A stretch of 64,000 nt of DNA from Nioella ostreopsis. Lineage in GTDB: Bacteria > Pseudomonadota > Alphaproteobacteria > Rhodobacterales > Rhodobacteraceae. Both the position numbers and the translations under genes were made by a program. The DNA lies in the NCBI RefSeq assembly GCF_004000255.1, contig NZ_RCIQ01000003.1:56389-120388 (forward strand). Direction: 5' to 3'. The notes beneath the pieces are model-generated. The model was not told the DNA's origin, did no database searches, and was given only the letters and a program-made list of their open reading frames with translations. This document shows, piece after piece, positions 9,560-18,613 of the stretch (positions are counted from its first letter, which is position 1; each line of letters starts with the position of its first letter).

Positions 9560-10021
9560 ATGATCGAAGCAGGCCAGACCGCCCCGGATTTCACCCTTCC
9601 CCGCGATGGCGGGGCCGATGTCACCCTGTCTTCGCTGAAGGGCGGCCCGGTCGTGCTGTATTTCTATCCGCGTGACGACACGCCCGGCTGCACCACGGAA
9701 GCCAATGACTTCACCGCCATGCTGCCCGACTTCACCGCCGCCGGGGCCACGGTGATCGGCGTGTCCAAGGACACTGTCGCCAAGCACGAGAAATTCATCG
9801 CCAAGCATGATCTGGGCGTGATCCTGGTCTCGGATGCCGAGGGGGACCTGTGCGAGACCTATGGCACCTGGGTCGAAAAGAACATGTATGGCAAGAAGAG
9901 CATGGGCATCCAGCGCTCGACAGTGCTGATTGATGCTGAGGGCGTCGTGGTCCGCGTCTGGCCCAAGGTGAAGGTCACGGGCCATGCGGCCGAGGTGCTG
10001 GAGGCGGTGAAGGCGCTGTGA
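9560..10021 (+). CDS. bcp: Thioredoxin-dependent peroxiredoxin, BCP/PrxQ type
   Basis: A 153-residue cytoplasmic thiol peroxidase that reduces hydrogen and organic peroxides. The peroxidatic cysteine is C44 in the TPGCTTEA motif. The classical resolving cysteine five residues later is replaced by Asn49. C98, in DLCETYGTW, is the only other clear cysteine and may serve as an alternative resolving residue. AAGGAG is 6 nt upstream of the ATG. The stop overlaps the GTG of the DUF455 gene (GTGA), so the two are probably co-translated. Confidence 0.95.
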   Translation: MIEAGQTAPDFTLPRDGGADVTLSSLKGGPVVLYFYPRDDTPGCTTEANDFTAMLPDFTAAGATVIGVSKDTVAKHEKFIAKHDLGVILVSDAEGDLCETYGTWVEKNMYGKKSMGIQRSTVLIDAEGVVVRVWPKVKVTGHAAEVLEAVKAL

Positions 10022-10857
10022 CCTCCCTGTCGCTGACCGAAATGGCGACGGCGGTTCTGGAAACCGCCGATGCGCGGGACAAGACCGATCTCAGCCGTCG
10101 TTACGCGGCCCGTTGGTTTGCCGCCCGCAGGGGCGAGGCGCCCGAGATCGAGATTGGCAGCGCCACGCCGCCCCTGCGCCCTTCCCGACCCGAAAGGCCC
10201 GCCCTGCTCGACCCGCGCGACGTGCCCCGCCGCCGCCCCGGCAGCCCCGAGGGGCGCAAGGCGCTGCTGCATGCGGTCGCCCATATCGAGCTGAATGCCG
10301 TCGACCTGCATTGGGACATCATCGCGCGGTTCGGGGGACGGGTGAAAATGCCGATTGGCTTCTTTGACGACTGGGTGAAATCGGCAGATGAGGAGTCGAA
10401 GCATTTCCAACTGGTCAGTGCCTGCCTGGAAACCATGGGCAGCCATTATGGCGACCTTGCCGCCCATGCGGGCATGTGGCGCGCGGCGGAAGACACGGCA
10501 GAGGATATCATGGGCCGGCTTGCCGTTGTGCCCATGGTGCTGGAAGCGCGCGGACTGGACGTGACGCCGGGCATGATCGAGGTCTTCCGCAAGGCAGGAG
10601 ATGACGCGGCCCGGCAGGCCGTCGAGGCGTTGGAAGTCATCTATGCGGAAGAGGTCCACCATGTGGCCTACGGGTCCAAGTGGTTCCACTTCCTCTGCGG
10701 CCGTGCCGATATCGACCCGAAGGACGAATTTCACCGGCTTGTGAAAACCTATTTCCACGGGGCATTGAAACCCCCGTTCAACGAGGAAAAACGCGCCGAG
10801 GCCGGTTTGCCACCCGATTTCTACTGGCCCCTGTCGGAAACGGGGTCGGTAAACTGA
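10018..10857 (+). CDS. DUF455 family ferritin-like protein
   Basis: A 279-residue protein with a DUF455 ferritin-like four-helix domain. The likely metal-ligand motifs are HIELNAVDLHWD, DEESKHFQL and EEVHHVAYG, arranged as a carboxylate-bridged di-iron centre would need. The function is not established. The GTG start overlaps the TGA of the peroxiredoxin gene by 4 nt. The coupling to a peroxide-detoxifying enzyme fits a role in iron or oxidative-stress handling (inference). Confidence 0.87.
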   Translation: MTSLSLTEMATAVLETADARDKTDLSRRYAARWFAARRGEAPEIEIGSATPPLRPSRPERPALLDPRDVPRRRPGSPEGRKALLHAVAHIELNAVDLHWDIIARFGGRVKMPIGFFDDWVKSADEESKHFQLVSACLETMGSHYGDLAAHAGMWRAAEDTAEDIMGRLAVVPMVLEARGLDVTPGMIEVFRKAGDDAARQAVEALEVIYAEEVHHVAYGSKWFHFLCGRADIDPKDEFHRLVKTYFHGALKPPFNEEKRAEAGLPPDFYWPLSETGSVN

Positions 10858-10932
10858 CCCGGTGGAATGCGCGAAATCTCGCCAACATTTCGGCGAAAAA
10901 GCCCGTTTATCCACAGGTAGGCAGAAAAAGGT

Positions 10933-10961
10933 TTGAGCAAAGCCCGGCTTTCCCCTAATCC
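10933..10961 (+). promoter_or_regulatory. Candidate promoter for the M23-bactofilin operon
   Basis: TTGAGC (10933-10938) and TAATCC (10956-10961) are separated by 17 bp, about 50 bp before the M23 start. The match to the housekeeping consensus is fair, not strong. Confidence 0.4.
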
Positions 10962-11009
10962 CTGTCTTACCGGTGTGGCGATTGTGGGGACAGGACGGCA
11001 CATCCGGCA

Positions 11010-12377
11010 ATGACAAGGGTAATGGGGCACAGCGACGTGAAGACACGCCTGACCGACCGTTTCAACGGCGCGCTCGAACGGTATTTGCCGGAACAGCGGC
11101 TTTTCCTGAAATCAGACCAGGGCATGCGCTATGTGCGTCTGCGGCCTGCCACTCAGGCGATCATGCTGACGGGGAGCTCGCTTTTCGTTGGCTGGACGGT
11201 GATCGTCACGGCCATCTTCCTGATCGATTCCATCAGCGCGGGCGGAGTCCGCGAACAGGCAGAGCGTGCGCAGGTTGCCTATGAACAGCGCCTCAATGCC
11301 ATGTCCCTCGAACGCGATGCGCGCGCGTCGGAAGCGCAGGCCAGCCAGGAACGGTTCTCGGTCGCCATGGGCGAGGTCTCGGCGATGCAGTCACGGCTGC
11401 TGGCATCCGAGGAACGCCGCCGCGAGCTGGAAACCGCGGTCGAGGTGATCCAGACCACGCTGCGCCGGGTCATGACGGAACGCGACGAAGCCCGCGCACA
11501 GACCGCCGCCCTGCTGGCCGAGATCGAGGCCGAAAACGGCTCGGTCCAGACCGCCGCCGGTCGGCAGCGGGAACTGGAACGGACGCTGGAATACCTGACC
11601 ATGGCGCTTGCCCGCGCCGCCGATCAGCGCGACGACGCGGTCGAGATCGCGGAAGATGCCGAAGCGGAAATCGACGAGCTTGAATTCACCCAGGCCCTCG
11701 CCGATGAACGTAACGAGCGGATTTTCGCGCAGCTTGAAGACGCTGTGGAAATGTCGATGGCGCCGCTTGACCGGATGTTCTCGGCCGCGGGTCTGTCGAC
11801 CGAGGATCTGGTGAACCAGATGCGCGCCAGCTATGACGGCCAGGGTGGGCCGCTGATGCCGATCACCATGTCGACGCGCGGCGAAGACCCGGATTCCGCC
11901 TCGCTGCGCGCCAACGAGGTTCTGGCACAGCTCGACAACCTCAACCTTCACCGTATGGTCGCGGAAAGATTGCCTTTTTCCCGGCCCGTCTTTGCGAGCT
12001 ACCGGCTGAGCTCTCCCTTTGGCTACCGGCGGGATCCCTTCAATGGCGGCAGCCGTCTGCATTCCGGCGTCGACATGGCCGGCCCCACCGGCACCCCGAT
12101 TCACGCCACCGGCGACGGCGTTGTCAGCTTCGCCGGACGGCAGAGCGGCTATGGCAATATCATCGTCATCCAGCATGCCTTCGGGTTCGAGACCCGCTAT
12201 GCCCATTTGTCGCGCATCCGCGTCACCGAGGGCCAAAGGGTCTCGCGCGGGGATCGCATAGGTGATATGGGAAGCACCGGACGGTCGACGGGGCCCCATC
12301 TCCACTATGAGGTTCGCACCGGTGATACGCCCCGAAACCCCATGAACTACATCACGGCAGGTAGAGATGTTTTCTAA
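11010..12377 (+). CDS. M23 family metalloendopeptidase, membrane-anchored
   Basis: A 455-residue peptidoglycan endopeptidase of the LytM/M23 family. One membrane segment lies at about residues 49-72. It is followed by a long coiled coil (about 80-245) rich in Glu, Ala and Arg, and a C-terminal M23 domain. The zinc site is H351/D355 in HSGVDMAG and H430/H432 in HLHYEVR. All expected ligands are present, so it should be active. An ATG four codons on (11022) is an alternative start. Its 3' end overlaps the bactofilin gene by 11 nt. That arrangement matches the LmdC-BacA type pairing, in which a bactofilin polymer positions a wall hydrolase. Confidence 0.92.
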   Translation: MTRVMGHSDVKTRLTDRFNGALERYLPEQRLFLKSDQGMRYVRLRPATQAIMLTGSSLFVGWTVIVTAIFLIDSISAGGVREQAERAQVAYEQRLNAMSLERDARASEAQASQERFSVAMGEVSAMQSRLLASEERRRELETAVEVIQTTLRRVMTERDEARAQTAALLAEIEAENGSVQTAAGRQRELERTLEYLTMALARAADQRDDAVEIAEDAEAEIDELEFTQALADERNERIFAQLEDAVEMSMAPLDRMFSAAGLSTEDLVNQMRASYDGQGGPLMPITMSTRGEDPDSASLRANEVLAQLDNLNLHRMVAERLPFSRPVFASYRLSSPFGYRRDPFNGGSRLHSGVDMAGPTGTPIHATGDGVVSFAGRQSGYGNIIVIQHAFGFETRYAHLSRIRVTEGQRVSRGDRIGDMGSTGRSTGPHLHYEVRTGDTPRNPMNYITAGRDVF

Positions 12378-12903
12378 GTCAAAAATCAATGAACCCGGTC
12401 CCAAACAGGCTGGCGCCGCTGATAGCAAACCCGAAACCGGGGCGGATGCCCCCAAGGCAGGATCCTCGGACAAAAGCTCAATGCCCCTTACCTCGAACAA
12501 GCCCAAACCGCCCGCATCCTTGCTCAGCTCTGACCTGACGATCACCGGCAATCTGCGCACCACTGGTGACATCCAGGTGGAAGGCACCGTGCATGGCGAT
12601 ATCCGCGCGCATCTGCTGACGGTTGGCGAAGGCGCCACCATCGAGGGCGAGATCGTTGCCGACGACATTGTCGTGACGGGCCGCGTCGTGGGCCGTGTCC
12701 GTGGCCTGAAAGTGCGCCTGACCGCGACCGCGAAGGTCGAGGGCGACATCATCCACAAGACCATCGCCATCGAAAGCGGCGCGCATTTCGAAGGCTCTGT
12801 TCAGCGTCAGGAAGACCCGCTGTCCAATGGCGGCGCCAAGCGCCCTGCCCCGGCCTCGGCGGCGCCCAAGCCCGCCGCCAGCAACGGCACGGCAGAAGCC
12901 TGA
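12367..12903 (+). CDS. Bactofilin (polymer-forming cytoskeletal protein)
   Basis: A 178-residue bactofilin. A disordered N-terminal region (about 1-55) is followed by the beta-helical core (about 60-145, starting DLTITGNLRTTGDIQVEG) and an Ala/Pro-rich tail. Bactofilins polymerise without nucleotide into membrane-associated filaments that place cell-wall enzymes. The ATG lies inside the end of the M23 gene, in another frame, so expression is probably coupled. A strong terminator follows, making this a two-gene operon. No hydrophobic N-terminal membrane-targeting stretch is obvious after MFSKSK, so the coiled-coil partner may provide the membrane link (inference). Confidence 0.94.
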   Translation: MFSKSKINEPGPKQAGAADSKPETGADAPKAGSSDKSSMPLTSNKPKPPASLLSSDLTITGNLRTTGDIQVEGTVHGDIRAHLLTVGEGATIEGEIVADDIVVTGRVVGRVRGLKVRLTATAKVEGDIIHKTIAIESGAHFEGSVQRQEDPLSNGGAKRPAPASAAPKPAASNGTAEA

Positions 12904-12930
12904 TCCTTTCCGGCTAACGACAGTTCATGG

Positions 12931-12957
12931 CGGCCCCGATCTTTCGGGGCCGTTTTC
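12931..12957 (+). terminator. Intrinsic terminator after the bactofilin gene
   Basis: CGGCCCCGA and TCGGGGCCG form a perfect stem with a short TCT loop, followed by TTTTCG. Confidence 0.85.
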
Positions 12958-12968
12958 GTATAAGCGTC

Positions 12969-13760
12969 TCAGCCGTGATCCAAGGCCCGGCGGTAGATGT
13001 GCCAGCTGGCATGGCCCAGAACCGGCAGCGCGATGAACAGGCCCAATAGGGCCGGGATCATCGCCGCGAAGGTCAGCACCGAAATGGTCAGACCCCAGGC
13101 GATCATGACCTTGGGATTGCGTTTGACGACCGCGATCGAGGTCAGCATGGCGGTGACGAAATCCAGTTCCTTGTCCAGCAGCAGCGGCAGCGAAATCGCG
13201 GTCAGGCAGAACAGCACAAAGGCGAACGCCGCCCCGAATGCGGTGCCGACCAGCAGCATCACCAGACCCTCGGGTTGCAGAAGATAGGCGTAGCTGGAGC
13301 TGACATTCATCAGAACCGACGGCCCCATGAACAGCGCGAACAGCATATGCGCGAAGAAGGACCAGAACAGGAAATAGACGATGATCACCCAGGACATCAG
13401 CGGCAATTGCCGCAGGCGCTGACGCCAGACGACGCCGAAGATGTCATTGCGGCGGAAATCGGTCTCGCGCTGTTCCAGCCGGCGCGACACCTCGTAGAGC
13501 CCCACGGCCAGAAACGGCGCGATCAGCGGAAAGCCCACGGTGATGGGCAGCGACAGCCAGATCTGTTCCGTCACGAAGAAAAGAATATAGAGCAGCCAGC
13601 CGCCGATCACGTAGATATGGGCAAAGAAGAGCCCCATCATCGGCTTGCGGCGAAAATCCTGCCACCCGGCTTTCAAGGCATAGGCGATATCGCCCATTTC
13701 CATATCCCGGACCTCCGGCACTTTCGAGGCGGCGGGCAAGGCCTGGCTAATGTCACTCAT
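12969..13760 (-). CDS. DUF2189 membrane protein
   Basis: A 263-residue integral membrane protein of the DUF2189 family, with about six hydrophobic segments from residue 45 on. The start at 13760 (MSDISQ) is preferred over one seven codons upstream because GGAGG lies 8 nt before it. Residues DIAYALKAGWQDFRRKP near the N-terminus are the typical family opening. Function unknown. Some members in this group are annotated beside cytochrome oxidase subunits, but nothing here supports that. Confidence 0.85.
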   Translation of the reverse strand: MSDISQALPAASKVPEVRDMEMGDIAYALKAGWQDFRRKPMMGLFFAHIYVIGGWLLYILFFVTEQIWLSLPITVGFPLIAPFLAVGLYEVSRRLEQRETDFRRNDIFGVVWRQRLRQLPLMSWVIIVYFLFWSFFAHMLFALFMGPSVLMNVSSSYAYLLQPEGLVMLLVGTAFGAAFAFVLFCLTAISLPLLLDKELDFVTAMLTSIAVVKRNPKVMIAWGLTISVLTFAAMIPALLGLFIALPVLGHASWHIYRRALDHG

Positions 13761-13834
13761 CACGAAATCCTCCCTCGCCAAAATGCTACGGGAGGATGCT
13801 TGACCATGCCAAGGGAAATCTGATCTCTCCGGCT

Positions 13835-14560
13835 CTACTCCGTTGCCGGGAAGGGCGCGCCGCTGCGAACCAGTGCCAGGGCCGGGCCGACCGCGTCCAT
13901 GCCCCCGTAACTTTCAAGCCAGCCCAGAACCTCGCAGGCCGCCATCGGGTAGAGGGTGGCAAACTCCTCCCCTGCCCGGCGCCGCCAGTCGCGGGCAAGC
14001 TCCGGCAGGCTACCATCGGACGATATCAGGCATCCAAGCGTGCCGTCTTCGGCCTCTGTCAGATAGCGCATGTCGCGTGACAGGATGACCGCCAGACCTT
14101 CGTCAAACCAGGCTGGCAGGGCATTCTGCATCTGCGCCCAGGGGCCGATTCTGCGGTGAATCGCGATATGGGCCAGTTCATGGCTGAGGATTTCGACATT
14201 TCGTCCCGGCGGACTGACGAGGATGAACACCGCCCCAAAGGCACGCGCCCAGGCCCCCCGCCCGTCAAGGCGGGCATCGCATTGGGCGCTGTGACAGATC
14301 AGGATGTCAGGTTCGGCCTGCAAGGGCCCAAGGACGGTCTCGACCCGGGCCTGTGCCGCGCCGATCATGTCCAGCATGCGCGATGTTTCGGCTTCGGACG
14401 CGTCTCGTTCCAGATAGACAGAGGGGGCGATCCGCTCAAACCCATAGCAGGCCGGGCAAAGCCATGCCGCTGCGGGCGGCAGGAACAGCGTCATCCCCAA
14501 AAGGATCAGCCCGAAAGATACAGATGAAATCAGAAGGAGACGGCGGAAAAACCGGGACAT
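13835..14560 (-). CDS. Secreted or membrane-anchored HExxH (gluzincin-like) protein
   Basis: A 241-residue protein with an N-terminal signal or anchor helix (about 6-32). A short CPACYG motif (C35, C38) follows immediately. The zinc-peptidase signature is HELAH (H127, E128, H131), followed by WFDEGLA, whose E154 fits a third gluzincin ligand. The topology implies a periplasmic, possibly cofactor- or disulfide-linked metalloprotease. I do not recognise a named family. A candidate promoter (TTGTGA-18-TATTCT, minus strand) lies upstream near 14600. Peptidase activity is an inference from the motifs. Confidence 0.7.
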   Translation of the reverse strand: MSRFFRRLLLISSVSFGLILLGMTLFLPPAAAWLCPACYGFERIAPSVYLERDASEAETSRMLDMIGAAQARVETVLGPLQAEPDILICHSAQCDARLDGRGAWARAFGAVFILVSPPGRNVEILSHELAHIAIHRRIGPWAQMQNALPAWFDEGLAVILSRDMRYLTEAEDGTLGCLISSDGSLPELARDWRRRAGEEFATLYPMAACEVLGWLESYGGMDAVGPALALVRSGAPFPATE

Positions 14561-14652
14561 GACTCAGCCAATGATCAAAGCACCAGACACGAGAATAGGG
14601 TACCTGGGCCACCCATCACAAGGAGGGTGCGTCAACCCCTGGCCTTGATCGC

Positions 14653-15780
14653 TCAGTCCTCGGCCTGCGCCTGTGCGCGGGTCTTGCCAGATACGTCCAT
14701 GGCCAGCACGCTCGCCATCAGCCCGTCGAGATCGCCGTCCAGAACGCCTTGCGTGTCTGAGGTTTCAAACCCCGTACGCAGGTCCTTCACCATCTGGTAG
14801 GGTTGCAGAACATAGGAGCGGATCTGGTTGCCCCAGCCCGCATCGCCCTTGTTCTCATGCGCCTCGTTGATGGCGGCGTTGCGGCGGTCCAGCTCCTGCT
14901 GGTAGAGCCGCGATTTCAGCGCCTTCATGGCGATGTCGCGGTTCTGGTGCTGCGATTTCTCGGAACTGGTCACGACGATGCCCGTGGGAATGTGGGTGAT
15001 CCGCACCGCCGAGTCCGTGGTGTTGACGTGCTGACCGCCCGCGCCGGAGGACCGGTAGGTGTCGATGCGAATGTCAGAGGGGTTCACCTCGATCTCGATA
15101 TTGTCGTCAACGACCGGGTAAACCCAGACCGAGCTGAAGGAGGTGTGCCGCCGCGCGGCGCTGTCATAGGGCGAAATCCGCACCAGACGATGCACGCCCG
15201 ATTCCGATTTCAGCCAGCCATAGGCGTTGTGGCCGGAGATCTTGTAGGTCGCGGATTTGATGCCCGCCTCTTCGCCCGCACTCTCGGATTGCAACTCGAC
15301 GTCATAGCCCTTCTTCTCGGCCCAACGGACATACATCCGCGCCAGAATGGACGCCCAGTCACAGCTTTCAGTGCCGCCCGCGCCGGAGTTGATTTCGAGG
15401 AAGGTGTCGTTGCTGTCCGCCTCGCCATCCAGCAGCGCCTCCAGCTCCTTCGCGGCGGCGGTCTTGACCAGATCGGCAAGCGCGGCCTCGGCCTCGGCGA
15501 TCACCTCCTGATCGTCCTCCATTTCGCCAAGCTCGATCAGTTCGACATTGTCGTTCAGCCCGGTCTCGATGGCCTTGTAGGTCCCCATCTTGTCGACCAG
15601 CAACTGGCGGTCGCGCATCAGCTTCTGCGCCTTTTCCGGGTCGTTCCACAGGTCCGGGTCCTCGACGCGCGCGTTGAATTCCTCCAACCGGTGGGGGGCC
15701 GTTTCAAGGTCCATCCGCTGGCCCAGAAGGGTCAGGGATTTGCGGATTTTCTCGATATGGCTTTGGGTTTCGGCCCGCAT
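14653..15780 (-). CDS. prfB: Peptide chain release factor 2
   Basis: Recognises UGA and UAA stop codons and triggers peptidyl-tRNA hydrolysis. The 375-residue chain has the catalytic GGQ at 248-250. At the position of the classical SPF anticodon tripeptide it has S203-P204-Y205. The reading frame is continuous from the ATG, so there is no programmed +1 frameshift of the Escherichia coli type. It lies downstream of the PBP1A gene on the same strand with an 86-bp gap. TGA is used as a stop by many genes in the window, consistent with need for this factor. Confidence 0.97.
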   Translation of the reverse strand: MRAETQSHIEKIRKSLTLLGQRMDLETAPHRLEEFNARVEDPDLWNDPEKAQKLMRDRQLLVDKMGTYKAIETGLNDNVELIELGEMEDDQEVIAEAEAALADLVKTAAAKELEALLDGEADSNDTFLEINSGAGGTESCDWASILARMYVRWAEKKGYDVELQSESAGEEAGIKSATYKISGHNAYGWLKSESGVHRLVRISPYDSAARRHTSFSSVWVYPVVDDNIEIEVNPSDIRIDTYRSSGAGGQHVNTTDSAVRITHIPTGIVVTSSEKSQHQNRDIAMKALKSRLYQQELDRRNAAINEAHENKGDAGWGNQIRSYVLQPYQMVKDLRTGFETSDTQGVLDGDLDGLMASVLAMDVSGKTRAQAQAED

Positions 15781-15866
15781 GGTCTGCTCGCTCGGCTCAG
15801 GAATAGGTTGTCACAGGGATGTAGACCAGCCCCCGCGCCGCTGCAAGCGGGCAAGGGCCGGGTTGG

Positions 15867-18482
15867 TCAGTAGAGCCCGCCGGAGGTCAGTTCACCGAAG
15901 CCCGTGCCAAGCGGCACCCGCGCGGTTCCGCCGGTCGAGGTTTCCACGGTGCTGTCCGTCGGGGGCAGCGGATCGCCATCCACGATTTCGCCGCCGCCGG
16001 TGCCCGGTTCCTGTCCGCGAATGAACATGGGCAGGTTCGATCCCATGCCGAAACCGCCATCGACAATGGACAGCATGCCGAAGAAAGGTTCTTCCCCGTC
16101 GCGGAAATATTCCATCACCACATCGGGGCCGGAGGCGCCGGATTCCAGCCGCTGGCCGGAATAGCGGTCGATCGGATAGAAATGCCCCCCCGGCGGCACT
16201 TCGAATTCTCCGCCACCATATTCGGCAATCGCCTCGCGCATGAACTGCGCAAAGACCGGCCCACACATTCCACCGCCCGAGGCACCACGACCAAGGCTGC
16301 GAGGCGTGTCGAAACCGATATAGCAGCCCGCAACAATAGTGTTGGAGAAACCGACGAACCACACGTCGCGCGCATCGTTGGTGGTGCCGGTCTTGCCAGC
16401 CAGCGGCACACCGAGCCCGGCATTGCCAACGCTGCCCGCCGCCGTGCCGCGCTGGACCACACCGCGCATCATCGAGGTGATCTGATAAGCGGTGATCGCG
16501 TCGATCACCCGTTCGCGGTTCGAGACGATCCGGGGCGCACGACCGTCCTGCAATTCGCTCAGCAGGCAGTCCTGACAGATGCGCTGATCATGGCGGTAGA
16601 CGGTTGCGCCGAAGCGGTCCTGAACCCGGTCAACCAGCGTGGGTTCCACCCGCTCACCGCCATTGGCGAACATCGCATAGGCTGCGACAACACGATAAAG
16701 CGTGGTTTCCTGCGAGCCGAGCGAGTTGGCCAGATAGGGTTGCAATTCATCATAGACGCCAAAGCGTTCCGCGTAGCGGGCGACTGTTTCCATCCCCACA
16801 TCCTGCGCCAGACGCACGGTCATCAAGTTGCGCGAGCGTTCGATCCCGGTGCGCAGCGGTGCAGGCCCGTAGAATTCGTTGGAGGCATTGGTGGGTCGCC
16901 AGATCCCCTCGCCCGTGTCGACCTCGATCGGGGCGTCAATGACGATGGTGTTGGGGCTGTAGCCGGTGTCCAAAGCCGAGGCGTAGACAAAGGGTTTGAA
17001 GACCGAGCCCGGCTGGCGCGTGGCCTGCGTGGCGCGGTTGAAGCTGGAATACTGGTAGGAAAATCCGCCCTGCATTGCCAGCACCCGACCCGTATTCACA
17101 TCCATCGCCATGAACCCGCCCTGCACCTCGGGAATCTGGCGCAGGGTCCAGCGGATGAAACTGCCGTCACTGTCACTGGTCATGGCGCGCACATGGATCA
17201 CGTCGCCCACATCCAGCAGATCGCCCGCATTGCGCGCGGTATCGCCCCGGTTGCCATCGGCATCCACGGGTCGCGCCCAGGTCACATCCTCTGGCGGGAT
17301 CCAGTGGCCGTCCTCGTCATCCTCGATGCCTTCGATACCGATGCGAGCATGGGTGTTGCCCACTTCCAGCACCACGGCGGCATGCCAGCCGTCGACATCG
17401 CGGGGGAAGGTGACCTCTGCCAGCAATTCGCGCCAGCCCTCGTCGCCCGCCTCGGCCAGCGCCTCGGGGTCGATCGTGGCCAGCGGCTCGCGCCACAGGC
17501 CCCGGTCGCGATCATAGCGTTCCAGCGCCCGGCGCAAGGCCTGCGCGGCGGCATCTTGCAGGCTTTCGTCCATCGTGGCGCGCACGGTATAGCCGCCCGA
17601 CAGGAAGCCCTCGGTTCCGAAATCGCGGCTCAACTGGCGGCGGATTTCATCGGAGAAATAATCGCGCGAGGGGAGTTGCGCCCGGAACGGCTCGATATGC
17701 CCACCCTGCACGGTTTCCAGCGGTGCGGCCTGCGCGGCTTCCATCTCTTCCATCGAGAGATAGCCGTTTTCATACATCTCCCGCAGCACGTAGTTGCGGC
17801 GGCTGATGGCGCGTTCATAGTTGCGCACCGGATGCAGCGCTGTGCCGCCCGATTGCGGCAGCGCCGCCAGATAGGCGGCCTGTTCGGGGCGCAGATCGAC
17901 AAGGTCGGAGTTGAAATAGGTCTGGGCCGCAGCCGCCACGCCGAAGGAGCGCTGACCAAGCTCAATCTCGTTGAGATAAAGCTCCATGATCCGTTCCTTG
18001 GACAGCGTCTGTTCGATCCGCGCGGCCAGGATGATCTCTCGGATCTTGCGCTCGATCCGGCGGGACCCGTCGAGAAGGAAGTTCTTCACCACCTGCTGCG
18101 TGATCGTCGACGCGCCGCGCACATCCTGCCCGCGAGACCGGATCGCCTCGACCACGGCGGCGCCAATGGCGCGCGGGTCATAGCCGGAATGTTCAAAGAA
18201 ATTGCGGTCCTCGGCGCTGACGAAGGCATGCACGACGACCGGCGGAATCTCATCATAGGAGGCATAGATCCGGCGTTCGGCGGCAAATTCATCCATGATC
18301 TCGCCATCGCGGTTGTAGATCCGGCTGATCGTGGCGGGCGCGTATTGCTGCAAAGTCTGGTAATCGGGCAGGTCGCGGGTGAAGGAAAAGATCACCCCGC
18401 CGGCAATCAACGCGCCCATCACGAGCCCGTTGGTCAGGAAGCTGAATATGCCCCCGAAAAAGGAAAAAATGAATCGGATCAT
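15867..18482 (-). CDS. mrcA: Penicillin-binding protein 1A (class A, bifunctional)
   Basis: Polymerises and cross-links peptidoglycan. The 871-residue chain starts with a membrane anchor (about 7-32). The GT51 glycosyltransferase domain has catalytic E91 in AEDRNFF, the GASTITQQVVKN motif and the RKIREIILA motif. An OB-like insert follows, then the transpeptidase domain with S493 (SVFK), S550-R-N and K697-T-G. All active-site motifs are intact. The C-terminal tail (about 830-871) is Gly/Thr-rich. An AGGAG site precedes the ATG, and a good promoter lies 27-55 bp upstream of it. Confidence 0.96.
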   Translation of the reverse strand: MIRFIFSFFGGIFSFLTNGLVMGALIAGGVIFSFTRDLPDYQTLQQYAPATISRIYNRDGEIMDEFAAERRIYASYDEIPPVVVHAFVSAEDRNFFEHSGYDPRAIGAAVVEAIRSRGQDVRGASTITQQVVKNFLLDGSRRIERKIREIILAARIEQTLSKERIMELYLNEIELGQRSFGVAAAAQTYFNSDLVDLRPEQAAYLAALPQSGGTALHPVRNYERAISRRNYVLREMYENGYLSMEEMEAAQAAPLETVQGGHIEPFRAQLPSRDYFSDEIRRQLSRDFGTEGFLSGGYTVRATMDESLQDAAAQALRRALERYDRDRGLWREPLATIDPEALAEAGDEGWRELLAEVTFPRDVDGWHAAVVLEVGNTHARIGIEGIEDDEDGHWIPPEDVTWARPVDADGNRGDTARNAGDLLDVGDVIHVRAMTSDSDGSFIRWTLRQIPEVQGGFMAMDVNTGRVLAMQGGFSYQYSSFNRATQATRQPGSVFKPFVYASALDTGYSPNTIVIDAPIEVDTGEGIWRPTNASNEFYGPAPLRTGIERSRNLMTVRLAQDVGMETVARYAERFGVYDELQPYLANSLGSQETTLYRVVAAYAMFANGGERVEPTLVDRVQDRFGATVYRHDQRICQDCLLSELQDGRAPRIVSNRERVIDAITAYQITSMMRGVVQRGTAAGSVGNAGLGVPLAGKTGTTNDARDVWFVGFSNTIVAGCYIGFDTPRSLGRGASGGGMCGPVFAQFMREAIAEYGGGEFEVPPGGHFYPIDRYSGQRLESGASGPDVVMEYFRDGEEPFFGMLSIVDGGFGMGSNLPMFIRGQEPGTGGGEIVDGDPLPPTDSTVETSTGGTARVPLGTGFGELTSGGLY

Positions 18483-18508
18483 GCCCGCGACTCCTGTGGC
18501 GCAATTGC

Positions 18509-18537
18509 CTTATAGGCCGCGCTGCAAGGGGGGTCAA
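18509..18537 (-). promoter_or_regulatory. Promoter of mrcA
   Basis: Reading the minus strand, TTGACC (18537-18532) and TATAAG (18514-18509) are separated by 17 bp. This would give a leader of about 20 nt before the ATG at 18482. Confidence 0.65.
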
Positions 18538-18543
18538 AAGCAA

Positions 18544-18559
18544 CGCCGCGAAAGCGGCG
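18544..18559. promoter_or_regulatory. GAAA-tetraloop hairpin upstream of mrcA
   Basis: CGCCGC-GAAA-GCGGCG is a perfect 6-bp stem capped by a GNRA loop, just upstream of the mrcA -35 box in the divergent mrcA/methyltransferase spacer. No T-run follows it, so terminator activity is doubtful. Confidence 0.35.
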
Positions 18560-18613
18560 GGAATTCGCGCCCAAAAGGGTTTTCGCGGGATCAGGGATCG
18601 CGCAGGATGGGCT

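Noticed and set aside
14653-15780. Programmed frameshift in prfB
   Set aside because: The reading frame is continuous from the start codon, with no early in-frame TGA.
16182-18515. 777-codon plus-strand open frame opposite mrcA
   Set aside because: PBP1A on the minus strand has every catalytic motif. The antisense frame is His/Arg/Gln-rich with no domain or ribosome site.
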